NCBI GenBank assembly: GCA_041398785.1 | Contig: JAWKUA010000024.1 | Coordinates: forward strand, 1-64,000 | Direction of reading: 5' to 3' | Length of the DNA: 64,000 bases | Source: Planctomycetaceae bacterium | Lineage (GTDB): Bacteria > Planctomycetota > Planctomycetia > Planctomycetales > Planctomycetaceae | Shown: positions 38,006 through 47,017 of the stretch, piece after piece | How positions within the stretch are numbered: the first letter of the stretch is position 1 | Layout: each line of letters starts with the position of its first letter | Notes under the pieces: generated by a model | Databases searched by the model: none | Seen by the model: the letters and a program-made list of their open reading frames with translations, nothing else | What the model was told of the DNA's origin: nothing | Made by a program: the position numbers and the translations under genes

Positions 38006-40408
38006 CTATTGTGTGTTCGCGTCGTCCGGTTTGTTGTCGTCTTCTTTGTCGTCGGAATCGGAGTCCGGATCAGCTTTCGCGGCGGCGATCGAGTCGCGGA
38101 GATCGTCGAAGAATTCCTGAACGTTGCGGTGTACGCTGCCCAGAAAACGCTTTCGGCGAGACATGGTGTCAGTAAGCGTCCCCATGATGCCCGCTTTTCG
38201 CCAGACACGCATCAGACGCGGCACCCGCGAATGTTTGTCCTGAACCATCAGGTGCCCGACCAGTTCCAGGTCCTCGCCGCTGACGATGGCGACCACCAGC
38301 AGCAGCGGACCTTCGTCGCGAACAATTTGCACTCCGTTGGGCAGCAGTGCTTTCTTCACGTAGTCGTTGATGACGTCTTCCAGGACTTCGCCGCTGCCTT
38401 CACGTTCTGCTCCGATGACGACAACCTTGACTTCGTCGAGATCCTTCAGCATCGGTTTTGCCATCGTCGTGTCTTCGATGGCGAAGATCTGCAAACCGCC
38501 GGGCAGGATTTCCACTTTGATGGGTTCGCCGCGTCCCGGACCACCGGATTCGTCACCGTGCGAGGCGATCCGCACCGGAGCGGTCCCGGGATTCAATGCG
38601 GTGGCATACATCTGGCCTGTGTTTAACGCGTTGCGAATGTCGTCGCAGGAAATACCAAAATTCAGTGACTGGCCGATGCGAAGCGTCATCGTGTTTATGG
38701 CGACGACGTTACCCAGCTTGTCAACGAGCGGGCCTCCGCTGTTTCCCGGAGAAATCGGTGCGGTGGTCTGCACCCACTGGCCGGCGTGATCCTGCAGGTT
38801 CAGCGTTTCTTCCAGTTCTTTGGCCGATCGAAATCCGCTGACGATGCCTTCGGACGCCGTGAAGTCCAGTCCCAGCGGAGCACCGAACGCTGTGACGCTG
38901 GTGCCCTTCGGCGGCAGCTCGTCGGCCAGTTTCAGACCCGGACGTTGAAAGCCGGCTGGCAGGTCAATCTGCAGAATGGCGATGTCGCGTTTTGAATCCA
39001 GATGCAGAAAACCGGACACCGGCATGCGCACGGAATCTGTTCCGTTGTCACCCTTAAAGACAACGGACGCTTCCTGAGCACCTTCGATCACATGATAGTT
39101 CGTGACGACTCGACCACTGCCGTCCAGCAGAAATCCACTGCCGTTGCCTTCACCTTCTTCAGTTTTGACGTCGACGCGAACGACGTTCGGTTCCACGGCT
39201 GCGATCAGATCGACCAGACGGCCGCTGTCCGAGAGTTGCAAGCGGTCGAACCGGGACATGTCGGCGGTCGGAGTACCGGCCAGCCAGCCGGCGGTGTGAG
39301 TCGAATCTTTCCAGGTACCGTCTGTCAGAATGAATTCGCCTGACGCCTGCGGCGGATGCGCGACGGCCTTGTCGGACATCAGTCGGATTCGCGTGCTGCT
39401 GGACGGATCGAACAACTCGATCATGTCGTTCGTCCGCATGGTTTCAATCAGCGGAAACTGCACATGTCCGCCTGCTGGGGCAGCATGGTAAGGCGCATCC
39501 GAAGCCTGGCCGCCGAAGAACCAGTTTTTGTCGCGTCTGGCATAGCCGTTGCCGGACGCCTGTAGCCATGCGACTCGATCCCCGCTGACAGCGTTCGGGT
39601 TCACCGCAGGAGAAATGAGCGACGAACGGCCGCTGCCCGAACTGTCGCCCGTCGGTGCATCCGCTCGACTCATCACCGCTGCGCGCGTTCCCGTTCCCTG
39701 CGCTGGCGCCGGAGTTGGGGCCGGAGTTGCGTTGCTGGAAGCATCTGCCATCGATGAAGTCGGGGCAGGCGCGGTCGCGGCGATCGCCGGACTGGTCGAC
39801 TCAGAGGACTTGTTGCCCGCGGGAGTTACGTCCGCGGGAGTTACGTTCGCGGCGTTTGTTGGATTGTCACCAACGATCCAGTCGCCGGGTGAGTTCGTCG
39901 GGCTGGAATTTGACGCGCCCGAATCCTCCGGTCGCTGGTCGATTGCGACAATCGACGACCCGGAATTCCCACCGACCTGCAAGAACTCCGCCGCCAGAAA
40001 CGCCGTCACTCCCAGCAGTACCAGGGCGGCGGCGGCCGCTCCGACGTAGATCAGAGCTTTGTTGCCGGATGACGGACATGCATCGGCACGCTGCCGCACG
40101 CGGCGGGCAGCGCGGCGAGCCGAAAGGTCGCGTTCACCCGATCGTTCCGGCCGTCCGGCTTGTCGCGGCGATTCGCGAGTTGACCGGCGTCCGGACGCGA
40201 CGGATCGTGAATCCGGCTGAGCGGTGGTCTGCTGCTGGCCGGACCGGCTTCGTGCAGTGGATGACCCGGAAGGCGGGCGTTCTCCGCGGGCACCGGCGAC
40301 ACGCACCGGTTCGCCGCAATCCGGACAGCGAATCAGTTTGCCCGCGTGTTCGTCGGCCACGCCAAATCGTTTTCCGCAGGATCCACAGTCAACGATGATT
40401 ATTGACAT
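38006..40408 (-). CDS. Zinc-ribbon, membrane-anchored trypsin-like (HtrA/S1C) protease
   Basis: An 800-residue protein. Residues 1-40 form a zinc ribbon (DCGSCGKRF..CPDCGEPV, two CxxC pairs). A basic, Ser-rich low-complexity stretch leads to one membrane segment near 110-135 (ALIYVGAAAAALVLLGVTAF). Then comes a long Pro/Ser/Thr/Ala linker, and a trypsin fold at about 400-600 with His in TNYHVIEG (about 436), Asp in KRDIAIL (about 474) and Ser in SPGNSGGPLV (about 554). No PDZ domain is seen. The last 200 residues hold an unassigned domain and an Asp/Lys-rich tail. It would be anchored in the cytoplasmic membrane with the protease outside and the zinc ribbon inside. Confidence 0.9.
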   Translation of the reverse strand: MSIIIVDCGSCGKRFGVADEHAGKLIRCPDCGEPVRVAGARGERPPSGSSTARSRSGQQQTTAQPDSRSVASGRRSTRESPRQAGRPERSGERDLSARRAARRVRQRADACPSSGNKALIYVGAAAAALVLLGVTAFLAAEFLQVGGNSGSSIVAIDQRPEDSGASNSSPTNSPGDWIVGDNPTNAANVTPADVTPAGNKSSESTSPAIAATAPAPTSSMADASSNATPAPTPAPAQGTGTRAAVMSRADAPTGDSSGSGRSSLISPAVNPNAVSGDRVAWLQASGNGYARRDKNWFFGGQASDAPYHAAPAGGHVQFPLIETMRTNDMIELFDPSSSTRIRLMSDKAVAHPPQASGEFILTDGTWKDSTHTAGWLAGTPTADMSRFDRLQLSDSGRLVDLIAAVEPNVVRVDVKTEEGEGNGSGFLLDGSGRVVTNYHVIEGAQEASVVFKGDNGTDSVRMPVSGFLHLDSKRDIAILQIDLPAGFQRPGLKLADELPPKGTSVTAFGAPLGLDFTASEGIVSGFRSAKELEETLNLQDHAGQWVQTTAPISPGNSGGPLVDKLGNVVAINTMTLRIGQSLNFGISCDDIRNALNTGQMYATALNPGTAPVRIASHGDESGGPGRGEPIKVEILPGGLQIFAIEDTTMAKPMLKDLDEVKVVVIGAEREGSGEVLEDVINDYVKKALLPNGVQIVRDEGPLLLVVAIVSGEDLELVGHLMVQDKHSRVPRLMRVWRKAGIMGTLTDTMSRRKRFLGSVHRNVQEFFDDLRDSIAAAKADPDSDSDDKEDDNKPDDANTQ

Positions 40409-41081
40409 TTCCGGCCCCCGAATAGTCGTCTTCGAAAGTCATTTGCACGCAGTGGCCGCGGGAGCAGTGACACCCCACAGGTGGCTCGCCAGGGGCGATC
40501 GCTCCGCACCGGACTTTACCACCAGGATCAGCGGCGATCCATAAGGAAGCACCAATCCGGACCGATTTCGCATCGTCCGCCTATTTCATACAGACGTCGC
40601 TGTCGTGCGAATCTCCCGCCCCTCGACGAACAATCCGGACGAACAATTACGACACAGCCTTCGCACGCGGTTTCGGCCTCAGGCGGCCGCGCTGTTCTTT
40701 TTTCACCATGGCCAGCATTACCTTTGCCGGACTCACCGGAGCACTTTGCATTCAGACGCAGCGGAATCAAACATCGCTCGATCGGAAGTTGCGCGGATTG
40801 TTTGGGTACCGACTTCGGCCGGCATTCGGCAGGTGAAAAAATCTATCCGCGCGCACTCGCGGCGTCGCATTCTCAACCGTTCGGAACTATCTGCGCGGCT
40901 GGAAGGAACCAACGATGTTTTGCCAGATTCTCGCTATTGCGCGGCTTGCCCGAGGAACCGGGGGAGCGGGCAAATTTCGCGGCAGCCGCTTCCCAAAGTT
41001 CCCGCCGGGCGCCACGATACATGCTGCGGGCAGCCGATTCGTGCGTTCCCGAATCTTCCAACCTGCAGTCAGGAGCCGATC
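40409..41081. other. Long intergenic stretch without a supportable gene
   Basis: An open plus-strand frame from 40605 runs into the isomerase gene, but its first 159 residues are Arg/Ser-rich and unlike any family, so I treat it as 5' untranslated. The isomerase promoter must lie here. No repeat family seen elsewhere in the window is present. Confidence 0.55.
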
Positions 41082-41966
41082 ATGCGCCGAAGAACTTTTC
41101 TGTCCGCATCCGCCGCCGCTGTTCTTTCCGCTCGATTGGCAAGACCGTTGTTTGCTCTGCCGCCCGACAGCCGGTACATGAAAACCATCGGCCTGCAGTT
41201 GTGGACCGTTCGCAATCAGCTTGAAAAGGATGTGCCGGGGACTCTGAAGGCCGTCGCGACGGCCGGATACCGGCAGGCGGAACTCATGAATGTGCTGCAA
41301 TCGGACGACATCATCAGGGCAGCTCACGACGCCGGACTGGATGTGGAATCCGCTTTCGTCGACTGGCAGTCGGTCGGCAACCCGAACGCCGCGGACGCTC
41401 CGTCATTCGACACGATTCTGGAGAAGGCCAAAGCGAAGAACCTGAAGTACCTGGTCTTCGGCTACATCGGCAAGGGTCATCGCGAAACCGTGGACCACTT
41501 CAAAGGTCATGCAGAACGAGCCAACGCCGCCGGACAAAAGTGCCGCGACGCCGGAATTCAGCTCTGCTATCACAACCACTCGTTTGAATTCACCGAGCTG
41601 CAGGACAGCAAAACCGGCTTCGATGTATTGATGGACGAATTCGATCGGGAACTGGTGAAATTCGAAGTCGATGTGTTTTGGGTGAAGATCGGCGGCTGGG
41701 ATCCGATCGCCACAATGAAACGGCTCAACGGACGTGTGGCTCAGGTCCATCTGAAGGATCTGAAAGCCGGCACGGAAGTTCTGCACGACGAAGGCCAGGT
41801 GCCTCATGACGCCTTCCGGGAACTCGGCGCCGGCACAATCGACATGGCGGAAGTCATCAAAGTCGCCGCCGAAACCGGCGCCGCGCTGTGCCATGTCGAA
41901 CAGGACCAGTCCCCCGACCCGATCGCCAGTATCGGCCAGAGCATGCAGCATCTGCGAAAAATCTAG
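41082..41966 (+). CDS. Secreted sugar-phosphate isomerase/epimerase-like TIM-barrel protein (Tat signal)
   Basis: A 294-residue protein starting at ATG 41082, with AGGAG eight bases upstream. The N-terminus MRRRTFLSASAAAVLSARLA is a twin-arginine-type signal (RRRTFL), so the folded enzyme is exported. The body is an AP-endonuclease-2/xylose-isomerase-like barrel: IGLQLWTVRNQL, LKYLVFGYI, QLCYHNHSFEF (metal His/Asn), LVKFEVDVFWVKIGGWDP, VAQVHLKDLK, and ALCHVEQDQS, which together supply the usual Glu/His/Asp metal site. Substrate unknown, probably a keto-sugar. It stands alone on the plus strand. Confidence 0.92.
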   Translation: MRRRTFLSASAAAVLSARLARPLFALPPDSRYMKTIGLQLWTVRNQLEKDVPGTLKAVATAGYRQAELMNVLQSDDIIRAAHDAGLDVESAFVDWQSVGNPNAADAPSFDTILEKAKAKNLKYLVFGYIGKGHRETVDHFKGHAERANAAGQKCRDAGIQLCYHNHSFEFTELQDSKTGFDVLMDEFDRELVKFEVDVFWVKIGGWDPIATMKRLNGRVAQVHLKDLKAGTEVLHDEGQVPHDAFRELGAGTIDMAEVIKVAAETGAALCHVEQDQSPDPIASIGQSMQHLRKI

Positions 41967-42236
41967 CGGCGGCGTTGGTCAGGCCGTGGACTCCGCGACA
42001 TGCACTCCGCGACGTGGCTCGGAGAGTTGTCCTCAGATTTCTCAGATGACGCTGATTGTTTCCGTCCGCGCACGCGGCGCTGCGAACACAAGTCATCTGA
42101 ATGCATCTGCGGCGGAGTTTTTGTGATTTTGCTTTGATCCGTGCGATCAGGATCCGCGTTGTGACCTGGGACGCGCCGGACGAGTCGAATTCTTTCGGTC
42201 CGGTGCCGACTCCGTCACTTCCGTTGAGTCTGCCGA

Positions 42237-42941
42237 GTGACCATTCAATTCGATTGCGTTTGTGGAACACAATTCAACGTGGCTCGCGAACGAGCCGGCA
42301 GGAAGGCTCGCTGTTCCAGTTGCCTGGCTCAGCTCACAGTGCCATACGCCACCGGACAGCCTGTCGAAGCGGGCCTGCCTCCGCGGAAAGTCACTCGAAG
42401 GCAGGAAGGTCCCGTCAAGCCGAAGCTGTCGAAGGCCAATCCCGACGGCCGGAAGTATTCCGACTCCCGACAAGCGGAAATGCATCCTCTGCTGGTCATC
42501 CTGATTGCGGGGCTGCTGTTTCTGAACGGATGGAAGGCACTTGATTTTCTGATCTACGCCCCGTTTTCGATGAGCATTCATTCGGTGATGAGCCAGTCGA
42601 TTGATGATCTGTCCGACGAGGAAATTGCCGAACTGGGAACGACTCGCGAGAAGCTGACGACGACATGGTTCAGGGTTCTTGCGGGCGGAATCGTTCTCGG
42701 AATCGGCCACCTGGCACTTGCAGCATCGATGGCGGGGATCCTGCTCTGGCGAGGCTACGCGGTCTACTATGCCGTTGTTGTCTCGATCGGCTTATTCGTG
42801 ATCGACAGTGTTTTTGTCCGCCAATTCTCCGCAGTCGGCAGCCTGAACGTTTCGGCGGTGGTCACAATGATCCTGCTGTTGAAGTACATGCCTCCCGCGG
42901 CCTGGCCCCGGCTGATGAACCAGCGCCGCGTCATCGCCTGA
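42237..42941 (+). CDS. Zinc-ribbon membrane protein
   Basis: A 234-residue protein from GTG 42237 (TIQFDCVCGTQFNV). Residues about 6-32 carry CVCG..CSSCLA, the short zinc-ribbon variant common at planctomycete N-termini. After a polar linker there are four membrane segments (about 82-105, 148-175, 180-196 and 200-222: LLVILIAGLLFLNGW, VLAGGIVLGIGHLALAASMAGILL, YAVVVSIGLFVIDSVF, VSAVVTMILLLKY). No enzyme motif is present. The gene stands 270 bp after the isomerase. Function unknown. Confidence 0.75.
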   Translation: MTIQFDCVCGTQFNVARERAGRKARCSSCLAQLTVPYATGQPVEAGLPPRKVTRRQEGPVKPKLSKANPDGRKYSDSRQAEMHPLLVILIAGLLFLNGWKALDFLIYAPFSMSIHSVMSQSIDDLSDEEIAELGTTREKLTTTWFRVLAGGIVLGIGHLALAASMAGILLWRGYAVYYAVVVSIGLFVIDSVFVRQFSAVGSLNVSAVVTMILLLKYMPPAAWPRLMNQRRVIA

Positions 42942-42983
42942 CTCGCCCCCGCACACGCATTCCCGGGCCGAGCCACGCGCTGA

Positions 42984-43050
42984 CGAGCAGCGCGACGTCA
43001 GTTCGCCCTCATCCGAGTTTGTCGCGCGTGATGGCGGACTGACGTCGCGT
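42984..43050. repeat. Inverted-repeat element S, copy 1
   Basis: GAGCAGCGCGACGTCAGTTCGCC is paired with GATGGCGGACTGACGTCGCG about 30 bases further on. Three related copies lie at 44350-44435, 45716-45803 and 46852-46963. All four are intergenic. Confidence 0.85.
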
Positions 43051-43459
43051 TGAACAACACAGATCGCTCCACTACTGGCGGGCCTGATTCGCCCGCGAAC
43101 GGCATCGATCATGATAACCATCGTCGCCCACTCGGAACGAATTCCGCAATTCAGGACGGCTCTTGCGACGCAGACCTCCGCTCGGTTCTTCAAGTGGTTC
43201 GTGCCGCGATCGGCCAAATGTCGACTCACGGTAGGTGCAAGTAGTAGAAGCGTGAGGCCAGTTGCCACAAGACCGGTTATCCTGGATCGACTCATTCCGA
43301 AGTAATCCTGTCGGGCGGTAACTGGTTTCACGCCAACTTGTCGCTTGCATGCGATGAATTCGCGTGCTCGATATTCCCTATCGCTGCAATTGGCAACCGA
43401 CGACGGTTTGGAAATTGACAGGCCGTCTGCTCGCCGGGCTTTGTTCGGGCCGTTCGATG
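43051..43459. other. Stretch with no confident gene
   Basis: A minus-strand frame from ATG 43295 encodes a hydrophobic start (SRITGLVATGLTLLLLAPTV) and then reads through repeat copy S1 into the antisense of the membrane gene, so its C-terminus cannot be real. A short exported peptide of about 60 residues is possible but unproven. Confidence 0.35.
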
Positions 43460-44250
43460 TCAGTTGGCAGGCTCGGCCGGGTTGTATTTCGCCGCTGTTT
43501 CGCGAGCCCACGTGGTGTCGTCGTGGGACAATTCACCGGGCGGGTTCCCGTCATAGTGCAGAAGCTCGGGATATGGGCCTTCGTCCCAGCAGCGTTCAAA
43601 GGCGGCCTGCAGGTCCAGAGTGACGTCGGTTTCGTCCAGCGGAATCGCGATTCGAGGCAGTCGCTGCCGAAGTTGAATCGCATACACCAGTTCCTGGCCG
43701 GCAACATAACGTGTCACGGCCGTCAGATAATGATACGGGGCGACCGATGCCAGCTTCTCTGCGGAGACTCGCACGGTGGCTCGATCTCCACCAGATTGAC
43801 TCCGCCATCCCAGTATTCGTCCCGCTTCTTCAAATACGACTGACGACCAATACCGGGTCGCTTGTTGTGGGGACTGAGCACTTCGATGGCCGTGACAATG
43901 CGATTGCCCTGCGCCGGTTCGATGATGTGAATGACCGGCTCCCGCACTTCGTCGCGTCGCAGGTCAAATACGGCAGAAGGAGCATCCGCTTCGGCTTGTT
44001 CCACCGCAGTCGCAGTTCCGCCGCTTTCGCCGTGAATCCGCGATTGGCGAGTTTCAATGACGGCGACGTCGGGGCGAATCGGCCGTTCCGCTTCAACCAC
44101 GTACAACCGATCCTGTGTCAGCGCCGCATAGCGAGGACGCAGCATCGGCTGAAGCTGGCCTCGAATGCAGGCTATCAGGCTGTCGTGGAAATCCGGCCAG
44201 ATTTCCGGTTGTTCCAGATACGGGTCCATGCCGGGAAAAGGACAACGCAT
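43460..44250 (-). CDS. DUF4058 protein with one apparent frameshift
   Basis: Starts at ATG 44250 with the family signature MRCPFPGMDPYLEQPEIWPDFH. It continues with LRPRYAALTQDRLYV, RPDVAVIETR, IHIIEPAQGNRIVTAIEVLSPHNKRPG and YLKKRDEYWDGGVNLVEIE. Near 43770 the frame changes to VRVSAEKLASVAPYHYL, ELVYAIQLRQRLPRIAIPLDETD, LDLQAAFERCWDEG. Total length is about 260 residues, as usual for DUF4058. These cytoplasmic proteins, common in planctomycetes and cyanobacteria, may be nuclease-fold relatives; their role is unknown. A single indel, or a small deletion, separates the two halves. Confidence 0.88.
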
Positions 44251-44349
44251 GAAGTGCTCCAGACGAGAACAGTCAGGACCGCAATGTCGTGTTCAGCATA
44301 CGAGATTATCCCACAGCGCGACAACGTGCGTTCCATGCATCGCCGGCAA

Positions 44350-44435
44350 ACAGCGAGACGTGAGTCCGCTTTCGCGGTTGACGCGAGACGGCACCACGGC
44401 GCCCGCGCGATGGCGGACTGACGTCGCGCCGCTCG
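44350..44435. repeat. Inverted-repeat element S, copy 2
   Basis: CAGCGAGACGTGAGTCCGC at the left and GATGGCGGACTGACGTCGC at the right, as in copy 1, lying 85 bp upstream of the Gfo/Idh gene. It is followed by CTCTCAACTCTCAACGCTTAGCTCTCAACTC (44474-44514 region), a motif also seen near 19862 and 56940. Confidence 0.85.
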
Positions 44436-44519
44436 CGGGGACTTCGATTGTCAGGTATCGTTCGCTGCACATGACCGCACCGCTCTCAACTCTCAACGCT
44501 TAGCTCTCAACTCGCCCCC

Positions 44520-45662
44520 ATGACTTCATCCGGCACGGCAATTATCGGCACCGGCTTTATGGGCTGGGTGCATCTGGAAGCTCTGCGGCGAATCGGTGTG
44601 CCTGTTGTCGGGGTGCTGGGGTCGGGACAACAGAAGTCCGAGGACTTCGCCGCGTGCCTGGGTGTGCCTCGGGCGTATGCGTCATTCGACGAAGTTCTCG
44701 CCGACGACAATGTCACCACCGTTCATATCAACACGCCCAACCGCACTCACTTCGAAATGGCAAAAGCCGCGCTGGAAGCCGGCAGGCATGTGCTGTGCGA
44801 AAAGCCGCTGGCGATGACGTCCGCCGAATCCGCGGCGCTGGTACAGATCGCCGATCGCCATCCGAGACAGGCCGCAGCGGTCAACTACAACATCCGGTTT
44901 TATCCCATGTGCATGGAAGCTCGCGAACGCATTCGGCGCGGAGATTCCGGGAGGTTGTTCAACGTCACCGGCAGCTATGTTCAGGACTGGCTGCTGCACG
45001 ACACAGATTACAACTGGCGAGTCCTTGCCGAAGCAGGCGGCGAACTGCGAGCCGTCGCGGACATTGGTACTCACTGGCTGGACCTGGTGCAGTTTATCAC
45101 GGGTCTGAAAATTGAGTCCGTGTGCGCGGATCTGCAGACGGTGCATCCGGTGCGTCGCCGGCCAAAAGGTGAAGTGCAGACGTTTTCATCCGGTTCCGCG
45201 GGCGAAACGGAGCCGGTTGGCATCTCAACCGACGATTACGGCTGCGTCATGCTGCGATTCGCGGGCGGTGCTCACGGCGTTCTGCATGTGTCGCAGGTGA
45301 CAGCCGGTCGAAAGAACTGCCTGCGGTTTGAGATCTCCGCTCAACAGCAGGCTCTGGCATGGAACAGCGAACAGCTGAACGAACTGTGGATCGGCCACCG
45401 CGATCGAGCAAACGAAGTGCTGCCTCGCGATCCGTCGCTGCTGACCGATGCCGCCAAAGCCTGTGCGAGCTACCCCGGCGGCCACAACGAAGGCTACGAC
45501 GACTCGTTCAAGCAGTGTTTCCGAAGTTTTTACAACTACATCGAAGCGGCGGACTTTTCAGCTGACCCGCCATTCGCCACCTTTCGCGACGGTCACCGCG
45601 AAATTGTGCTGTGCGAAGCGATTCTGCAAAGTCACCGAGAACGAAAGTGGGTGGAAGCTTGA
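44520..45662 (+). CDS. Gfo/Idh/MocA-family oxidoreductase
   Basis: A 380-residue NAD(P)-dependent sugar or inositol dehydrogenase. The N-terminal Rossmann motif is AIIGTGFMGWVHLEALRRIG, followed by TVHINTPNRTHFEMAKAALEAGRHVLCEKPLAMT (the E-K-P motif with catalytic Lys). The C-terminal domain has DIGTHWLDLVQFITG, the conserved D-x-G-x-H dyad. Start ATG 44520 gives the family N-terminus. It is followed at 226 bp by another TIM-barrel isomerase gene and then deoC, a set likely used to break down unusual sugars, but repeats S lie between the genes, so co-transcription is uncertain. Confidence 0.95.
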   Translation: MTSSGTAIIGTGFMGWVHLEALRRIGVPVVGVLGSGQQKSEDFAACLGVPRAYASFDEVLADDNVTTVHINTPNRTHFEMAKAALEAGRHVLCEKPLAMTSAESAALVQIADRHPRQAAAVNYNIRFYPMCMEARERIRRGDSGRLFNVTGSYVQDWLLHDTDYNWRVLAEAGGELRAVADIGTHWLDLVQFITGLKIESVCADLQTVHPVRRRPKGEVQTFSSGSAGETEPVGISTDDYGCVMLRFAGGAHGVLHVSQVTAGRKNCLRFEISAQQQALAWNSEQLNELWIGHRDRANEVLPRDPSLLTDAAKACASYPGGHNEGYDDSFKQCFRSFYNYIEAADFSADPPFATFRDGHREIVLCEAILQSHRERKWVEA

Positions 45663-45715
45663 AGTGGCGCTCCCGGGTTTTGGCAAGCCGCCGTGTTGGC
45701 GAGTCACCCGTGTTG

Positions 45716-45803
45716 GCGAGCAGCGCGACGTCAGTCCGCTTTCACGGCTGCTTGCAAGTTGGCGGCGCGGTCCCCGGCACGATGGCGGACTCACATCCAG
45801 CCG
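45716..45803. repeat. Inverted-repeat element S, copy 3
   Basis: GGCGAGCAGCGCGACGTCAGTCCGC to GATGGCGGACTCACATCCAGC, with a decayed right arm. A GTGTTGGCGAGTCACCC segment is duplicated just to its left. Confidence 0.8.
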
Positions 45804-45888
45804 CTCGCCGGAGGAACAGCGAAGGAGCCCCGGAACAAGTTTTGACTTTGCGATTTGAGATTTTGAATTTGAAATTTGGAGCTTCCTG

Positions 45889-46809
45889 ATGCAACTTGGA
45901 TTCGTCACTGCCATTCTGCCGGAACTATCGCTGGAAGAAGTGCTCGCCACCGCCGCGGAGATCGGTTACGACTGCGTTGAAGTCATGTGCTGGCCTGAGG
46001 GAAAAGCCGAACGACGCTACGCCGGAATTACTCACATCAACGTGGACACATTTTCCGAAGCCAATGCGTTTCGCATCAAAGAACTGACCGAGAAATACGG
46101 CGTGTCGATCAGCGGCCTGGGCTACTATCCCAACCCGCTGTCTCCGGATGAGGCCGAAGCCGGCGCCGCGGTGGAGCACATCAGGAAAGTCATCGCCGCC
46201 TGTCCGGTTCTCGGCCTGAATCAGATGAACACCTTCATCGGCCGCGACTGGACAAAGTCGGTCGAGGACAACTGGCTGCGATTCTTCAACACCTGGAAGC
46301 CAATCATTGAATTCGCGGAACAGAAGGGAGTGCGGATCGGCATCGAAAACTGCCCCATGCTGTTCAGTTCGGATGAATGGCCGGGAGGCAAGAATCTGGC
46401 GATCAGCCCGAAAATCTGGCGACGGATGTTCGACGATATTCCCAGCGACCATTTCGGGCTGAACTACGACCCGTCGCATCCGGCATGGATGCAGATGGAC
46501 TGCATTCAGCCGCTGCGTGACTTCAGCGAAAAGCTGTTCCACGTTCACGCCAAAGACGTGCGAGTCGACCGGCATCGCCTGAACGACGTCGGCATCCTGG
46601 CTCACCCGCTGGAATACCACACACCCAAACTGCCCGGCATGGGAGAAGTCGACTGGGGCCGGTTCTTCTCGGTGCTGGGCGACGTCGGCTACGACGGACC
46701 AGTGTGCGTGGAAGTCGAAGACCGAGCCTACGAAGGTTCACTGGAATCCCGCAAACTGGCGCTGAAACAGAGCCACACGTTCCTGAGGAATTACGTGCCG
46801 AAGAAGTAG
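45889..46809 (+). CDS. Sugar-phosphate isomerase/epimerase (AP-endonuclease-2-like TIM barrel)
   Basis: A 306-residue cytoplasmic enzyme from ATG 45889 (MQLGFVTAILPEL). Motifs are YDCVEVMCW near residue 25, ISGLGYYPNPLS, MNTFIGRD, KGVRIGIENCPM (Glu metal ligand), HFGLNYDPSHPAWM (Asp/His), LFHVHAKDVRVDR, and VCVEVEDRAYEG (Glu). No signal peptide is present. This is a myo-inosose/hydroxypyruvate-isomerase-like family with broad substrates. The adjoining Gfo/Idh oxidoreductase is a common partner for it, which supports a shared sugar or polyol pathway. Confidence 0.94.
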   Translation: MQLGFVTAILPELSLEEVLATAAEIGYDCVEVMCWPEGKAERRYAGITHINVDTFSEANAFRIKELTEKYGVSISGLGYYPNPLSPDEAEAGAAVEHIRKVIAACPVLGLNQMNTFIGRDWTKSVEDNWLRFFNTWKPIIEFAEQKGVRIGIENCPMLFSSDEWPGGKNLAISPKIWRRMFDDIPSDHFGLNYDPSHPAWMQMDCIQPLRDFSEKLFHVHAKDVRVDRHRLNDVGILAHPLEYHTPKLPGMGEVDWGRFFSVLGDVGYDGPVCVEVEDRAYEGSLESRKLALKQSHTFLRNYVPKK

Positions 46810-46851
46810 GACAATTCCGGCCAGGGTCACGTTGATCGGCCAACATTATTC

Positions 46852-46963
46852 GGCGAGCAGCGCGACGTGAGTCCACTTTCGCCGCTGGTCGGCCGTCGTG
46901 GTTCCGCCGGGCCGTCGGCACCTACAAGCCTGCGGTTTCGCATGGCGGACGGACGTCCCGTGA
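46852..46963. repeat. Inverted-repeat element S, copy 4
   Basis: GGCGAGCAGCGCGACGTGAGTCCAC at the left, ATGGCGGACGGACGTCCCG at the right, about 60 bases apart. It lies just upstream of deoC, so the right arm sits within its probable 5' untranslated region. Confidence 0.8.
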
Positions 46964-47017
46964 ATCGCCTGACAAACGTTCGCCGTACTCACAGCAACAA
47001 AGACAGGATCTGAACGA

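Noticed and set aside
40605..41966. Long N-terminal extension of the Tat-signal isomerase
   Set aside because: The first 159 residues are Arg/Ser-rich, lack family similarity, and a good ribosome site and Tat signal mark the ATG at 41082.
42792..43295. Minus-strand gene with a hydrophobic start (SRITGLVATGLTLLLLA)
   Set aside because: Most of its length is antisense to the zinc-ribbon membrane gene and to repeat S, so at most a short peptide is real.
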